Source: Rhodoferax potami (lineage in GTDB: Bacteria; Pseudomonadota; Gammaproteobacteria; Burkholderiales; Burkholderiaceae_C). From it: 64,000 nt of DNA. Each line of letters begins with the position of its first letter. Within the stretch, counting starts at the first letter, position 1. The stretch lies in contig NZ_JAVBIK010000001.1 in NCBI RefSeq assembly GCF_032193805.1, forward strand, positions 1,164,033 to 1,228,032, given 5' to 3'. Both the position numbers and the translations under genes were made by a program. This document shows, one piece after another, positions 61,357 through 64,000 of the stretch. The notes below the pieces were generated by a model that saw only the letters and a list, made by a program, of their open reading frames with translations, had not been told where the DNA came from and made no database searches.

Positions 61357-62106
61357 TGCGCCTTGAAACCGGATCTCGGCGACCGCTCCGCACGGTGCTA
61401 TTGCGGTCAAACTCACCCTTGCACCCACCTTGTGCAACAGCCTTTGTGCAGTCAGCAGCCCTACCCCCAAACCGGGAAACTGCTTGGCGGTGTGCAGGCG
61501 CCCGAACACCTTGAAAAGCTTGTCGTGCATGGCAGGGTTGAAACCCGCACCGTTATCCGCCACCCGGCACACCAGGTCGCCGCTCGGCTCCAGATCCACC
61601 GTGACCTGAACCTGTGGTTGTGGCGTACGCGCTGCAAATTTGAAAGCATTGCCCAGCACCTGCAACACAGCTTGGCGCAACAGCTGGGGATCAGTGGACA
61701 GCACTACACCCGCCGGAACGCTACAGGTCACCGATACTTGCCGTGCCGGGTCCGTCGCCTGCACCTCTGCCCACGCATCTCTCAGGACCGGCTCCAACGC
61801 GACATCCGACCATTGCACCGGTAACCCATCGATACGCGACAAGCCTGTCAGCGCATCCAGCAGCTCGCCCATGTGCCGGGCCGATGCAGAGATCGTGCGC
61901 AAAAAATCAGCGCTCTCGCCTTGCAGTTGCGAACCGGCCTCTTCTTCCAGCAACTGCGCAAACGACACCAAGTGCCGCAGAGGCGCGCGCAAATCGTGAG
62001 ATACCGCGTAGGTAAATTCTTGCAAGCTCGCACGGCTGGCGGCCAGCTCCGCTTGGAGAGCGTCAACCCGCTGCTGCAGATCTTGGTGGGAAAGCGGCTC
62101 CGCCAT
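61339..62106 (-). CDS. Sensor histidine kinase lacking an input domain
   Basis: 255 aa. A short N-terminal coiled coil (residues ~8-30), then HisKA with the phosphoacceptor H37 in AVSHDLRAPLRHL, and HATPase motifs: N-box VLGNAFKFAAR, G1 VADNGAGF, and GLGVGLLTAQRLL. No membrane or sensor domain, so it is likely soluble. Starts 3 nt after glmU on the same strand. No response regulator is nearby. Confidence 0.85.
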   Translation of the reverse strand: MAEPLSHQDLQQRVDALQAELAASRASLQEFTYAVSHDLRAPLRHLVSFAQLLEEEAGSQLQGESADFLRTISASARHMGELLDALTGLSRIDGLPVQWSDVALEPVLRDAWAEVQATDPARQVSVTCSVPAGVVLSTDPQLLRQAVLQVLGNAFKFAARTPQPQVQVTVDLEPSGDLVCRVADNGAGFNPAMHDKLFKVFGRLHTAKQFPGLGVGLLTAQRLLHKVGARVSLTAIAPCGAVAEIRFQGAKESPV

Positions 62107-62109
62107 GCG

Positions 62110-63561
62110 TCACGCTTTCGGCTTTTTGACCGGGCGGCTCCAGTTGGCAATACTGACCTGCTTGCCACGGGCCACGCTCAATGCGCCGGCTTCGGTGCTC
62201 TTGGTGATGGTGGAGCCACCACCCACGGTGCCACCGGCCCCGATAGTGACCGGGGCGACCAACACACAGTTGCTGCCGATGTGCACATCGGCCTCAATCA
62301 CCGTGCGGTGTTTGTTCGCACCGTCGTAGTTGGCGGTGATGCTGCCGGCACCGTAGTTCACCCGCTCACCCACCGTAGCATCGCCCAAATAGGCGAGGTG
62401 ATTGGCTTTGGCTCCGGCCGCCATGGTGGAGTTTTTCACCTCCACAAAGTTGCCAATGTGCACCTCTGGCCCCAGCTGGGCGCCGGGGCGCAAGCGAGCA
62501 AACGGCCCGATGAGTGCACCCGCACCCACACTCACGCCCTGTTTCTCGCCATCGATATGGGTGAAAGGGTGAATCACGGCACCCGCTTCGATCACGGCAT
62601 TCGCGATCACGCAATTCGCGCCGATCGAGACCCCCTCCCCCAAACTCACCTGCCCCGAAAACACGCAATTCACATCGATGCTGACATCGTGGGCGCAGAG
62701 TAAATCGCCCCGCACATCAATGCGGGCGGGGTCCGCCAGGCGCACGCCTTCTTCCATTAACCGGTGCGCTTGCTGCAGTTGGTAGGCCCGCTCCAGCTCT
62801 GCCAGTTGTACCGGGCTGTTGACGCCGGCGACCTGCACCGCATCGGTGATTTTGTGCCCGACCACTCCGACACCATCCGCCACCGCAAACTTCACGACAT
62901 CGGTCAGGTAATACTCTTGCTGGGCGTTGCGGTTATCAAGGCGCGCCAGCCAGGCCTTCAGCCGCGCAGCAGGCACCGCCATGATTCCGCTGTAAATCTC
63001 GGTAATGGCGCGCTGCGCTTCGCTGGCGTCTTTGTGCTCCACGATGGCCTGCACCGCGCCACCGGCGTCGCGCACGATACGCCCATAACCGGCCGGGTTG
63101 CTTTGCTCCAGCGTCAACAAGGCCAGCTTGTCGCCGCCACTGGCCTGGATCAGGTGAAATAGCGTGTCGGACTGAGTCAAGGGCACATCACCGGACAAGA
63201 CCACCACCACACCGTCATCCGGCAGCACCGGCGCAGCCTGCTGGACCGCATGCCCTGTGCCGAGTTGAGGCTCCTGCCGCACAAAATTCAAAGAAAAACC
63301 GGCGCTAGCCCCCGAAAAACCTGCGCACGCTGCTTCAACTTCGATAGCACCATGCCCGGTGATCACCACCACATGGCGCGCCTGCAAATCGGCAGCCGTG
63401 TCGACCACATGTTGCAACAGCGGCCGACCGGCCAAGCGCTGCAAGACTTTGGGAATTTTGCTACGCATGCGCGTGCCTTTGCCCGCCGCCATAATGACCA
63501 CATCCACCGGTGCAGTAGACGATTCGACGTTTGCAAGAGGGGAACTAGAAGTTAAAGCCAT
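62110..63561 (-). CDS. glmU: Bifunctional UDP-N-acetylglucosamine pyrophosphorylase / GlcN-1-P acetyltransferase
   Basis: 483 aa from ATG 63561. Pyrophosphorylase part with VVIMAAGKGTRMRSKIPKVLQ; left-handed beta-helix hexapeptide repeats from ~270; acetyltransferase His in KANHLAYLGDATVG. The 20 residues before VVIMAAG are longer than usual, so a GTG a few codons before it may be the real start. With glmS it completes UDP-GlcNAc synthesis. Confidence 0.93.
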   Translation of the reverse strand: MALTSSSPLANVESSTAPVDVVIMAAGKGTRMRSKIPKVLQRLAGRPLLQHVVDTAADLQARHVVVITGHGAIEVEAACAGFSGASAGFSLNFVRQEPQLGTGHAVQQAAPVLPDDGVVVVLSGDVPLTQSDTLFHLIQASGGDKLALLTLEQSNPAGYGRIVRDAGGAVQAIVEHKDASEAQRAITEIYSGIMAVPAARLKAWLARLDNRNAQQEYYLTDVVKFAVADGVGVVGHKITDAVQVAGVNSPVQLAELERAYQLQQAHRLMEEGVRLADPARIDVRGDLLCAHDVSIDVNCVFSGQVSLGEGVSIGANCVIANAVIEAGAVIHPFTHIDGEKQGVSVGAGALIGPFARLRPGAQLGPEVHIGNFVEVKNSTMAAGAKANHLAYLGDATVGERVNYGAGSITANYDGANKHRTVIEADVHIGSNCVLVAPVTIGAGGTVGGGSTITKSTEAGALSVARGKQVSIANWSRPVKKPKA

Positions 63562-64000
63562 GCCTTTATTGAAACTTGGAAAGTTAGCGCGCCTCTGGCG
63601 CAATGCCCGGCGCTGGTTCGCCATTATCGGGCTGCTGAGTGTCGCGGCGACTTTGACTGGCTGTGGAGCAGTCCGTTTGGCCTATAACAATGCGCCGGAT
63701 TTGTCCTACTGGTGGCTAGATGGCTACCTAGACCTGGACAGCCCGCAAAGCCTCAAGCTACGTAGCGATCTGCAAGCGCTGCAAACTTGGCATCGAAAAG
63801 AAGAGCTCCCGCAGATCGCGGACATGCTCAAGAACCTGCAGGCGGCGGCCCCCAGCAACGTGACGGGTGAGCAGGTGTGCCAGCTCTCTCGCTATCTGGA
63901 AACACGATTCCAAACCGTGTTGGACCGCACCACGCCCACCGCACTGGCGATTGCACCGACGCTGACCCTTGCGCAACTCGATCACCTTGCCCGTGCGTGG
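63560..64000 (+). CDS. DUF6279-family lipoprotein, 5' part
   Basis: The frame runs off the window after 147 codons. A long N-terminus (MPLLKLGKLARLWRNARRWF) precedes a helix and lipobox LTGC, then GAVRLAYNNAPDLSYWWLDGYLD, the family hallmark, and a helical region. Its ATG overlaps the glmU start codon on the other strand (CATG), so one of the two starts is probably wrong. Confidence 0.8.
   Translation, partial: MPLLKLGKLARLWRNARRWFAIIGLLSVAATLTGCGAVRLAYNNAPDLSYWWLDGYLDLDSPQSLKLRSDLQALQTWHRKEELPQIADMLKNLQAAAPSNVTGEQVCQLSRYLETRFQTVLDRTTPTALAIAPTLTLAQLDHLARAW

Overview
The window comes from a GC-rich betaproteobacterium, most likely Comamonadaceae (Rhodoferax-like). This rests on gene content read from the sequence: Bordetella/Neisseria-type porins, a short ProQ, a divergent gspC next to gspGHIJKLMNDE, a zwf-hexR-tal-pgi block and a Burkholderia-type lipase with foldase. 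No plasmid, phage, IS element, CRISPR array, rRNA or tRNA was recognised.

Layout. 1-8759 is one tight + strand operon: the end of a YnjC-like permease, a YnjD-like ATPase, a TlpA-like thioredoxin, a YnjF-like CDP-alcohol phosphatidyltransferase, a TVP38/DedA-type membrane domain fused to a disulfide oxidoreductase, an NDH-SelD fusion, a DUF3047 protein and a second NDH-like protein. I read it as a candidate selenium (or related chalcogen) handling locus. 8830-12392 holds MscS and a YhgE/Pip protein. 12438-18107 holds proQ, a lipoprotein lipase, a small unknown, an alpha/beta hydrolase and a Baeyer-Villiger-type monooxygenase. 18262-20421 is groES-groEL under a CIRCE operator. 20655-28746 carries HAD and MBL hydrolases, ycaQ and the sugar block pgi (frameshifted), tal, zwf, hexR. 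28897-35735 has two tandem porins, coq7, a broken pectate lyase, an OsmC protein and ilvA. 35763-48656 is a type II secretion locus with a lipase and its foldase (frameshifted) inside it on the other strand. 48687-55706 holds SPFH, 5'-nucleotidase, SbmA-type ABC transporter, queC, an unknown and a DUF4139 protein. 55826-64000 holds SulP, dps, mobB, glmS, an Lrp regulator, a histidine kinase, glmU and the start of a DUF6279 lipoprotein.

Two things stand out. First, a dispersed ~43-bp element (GATAGCTAnTTGCGCA ... GGGCTAnnGCC ... TTTT) occurs at least nine times, on both strands. Six copies lie inside coding sequences and are translated in one constant frame for each orientation. Others supply stop codons or sit between groES and groEL. 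Second, the selD-centred operon resembles E. coli ydjXYZ-ynjABCDEF but with extra fusions and a degenerate NDH paralogue.

Three genes (pgi, the pectate lyase, the lipase foldase) carry single-base indels, two of them in homopolymers. The pectate lyase also has an in-frame TAG. Some of these may be sequencing errors; the pectate lyase is the best candidate for a true pseudogene.
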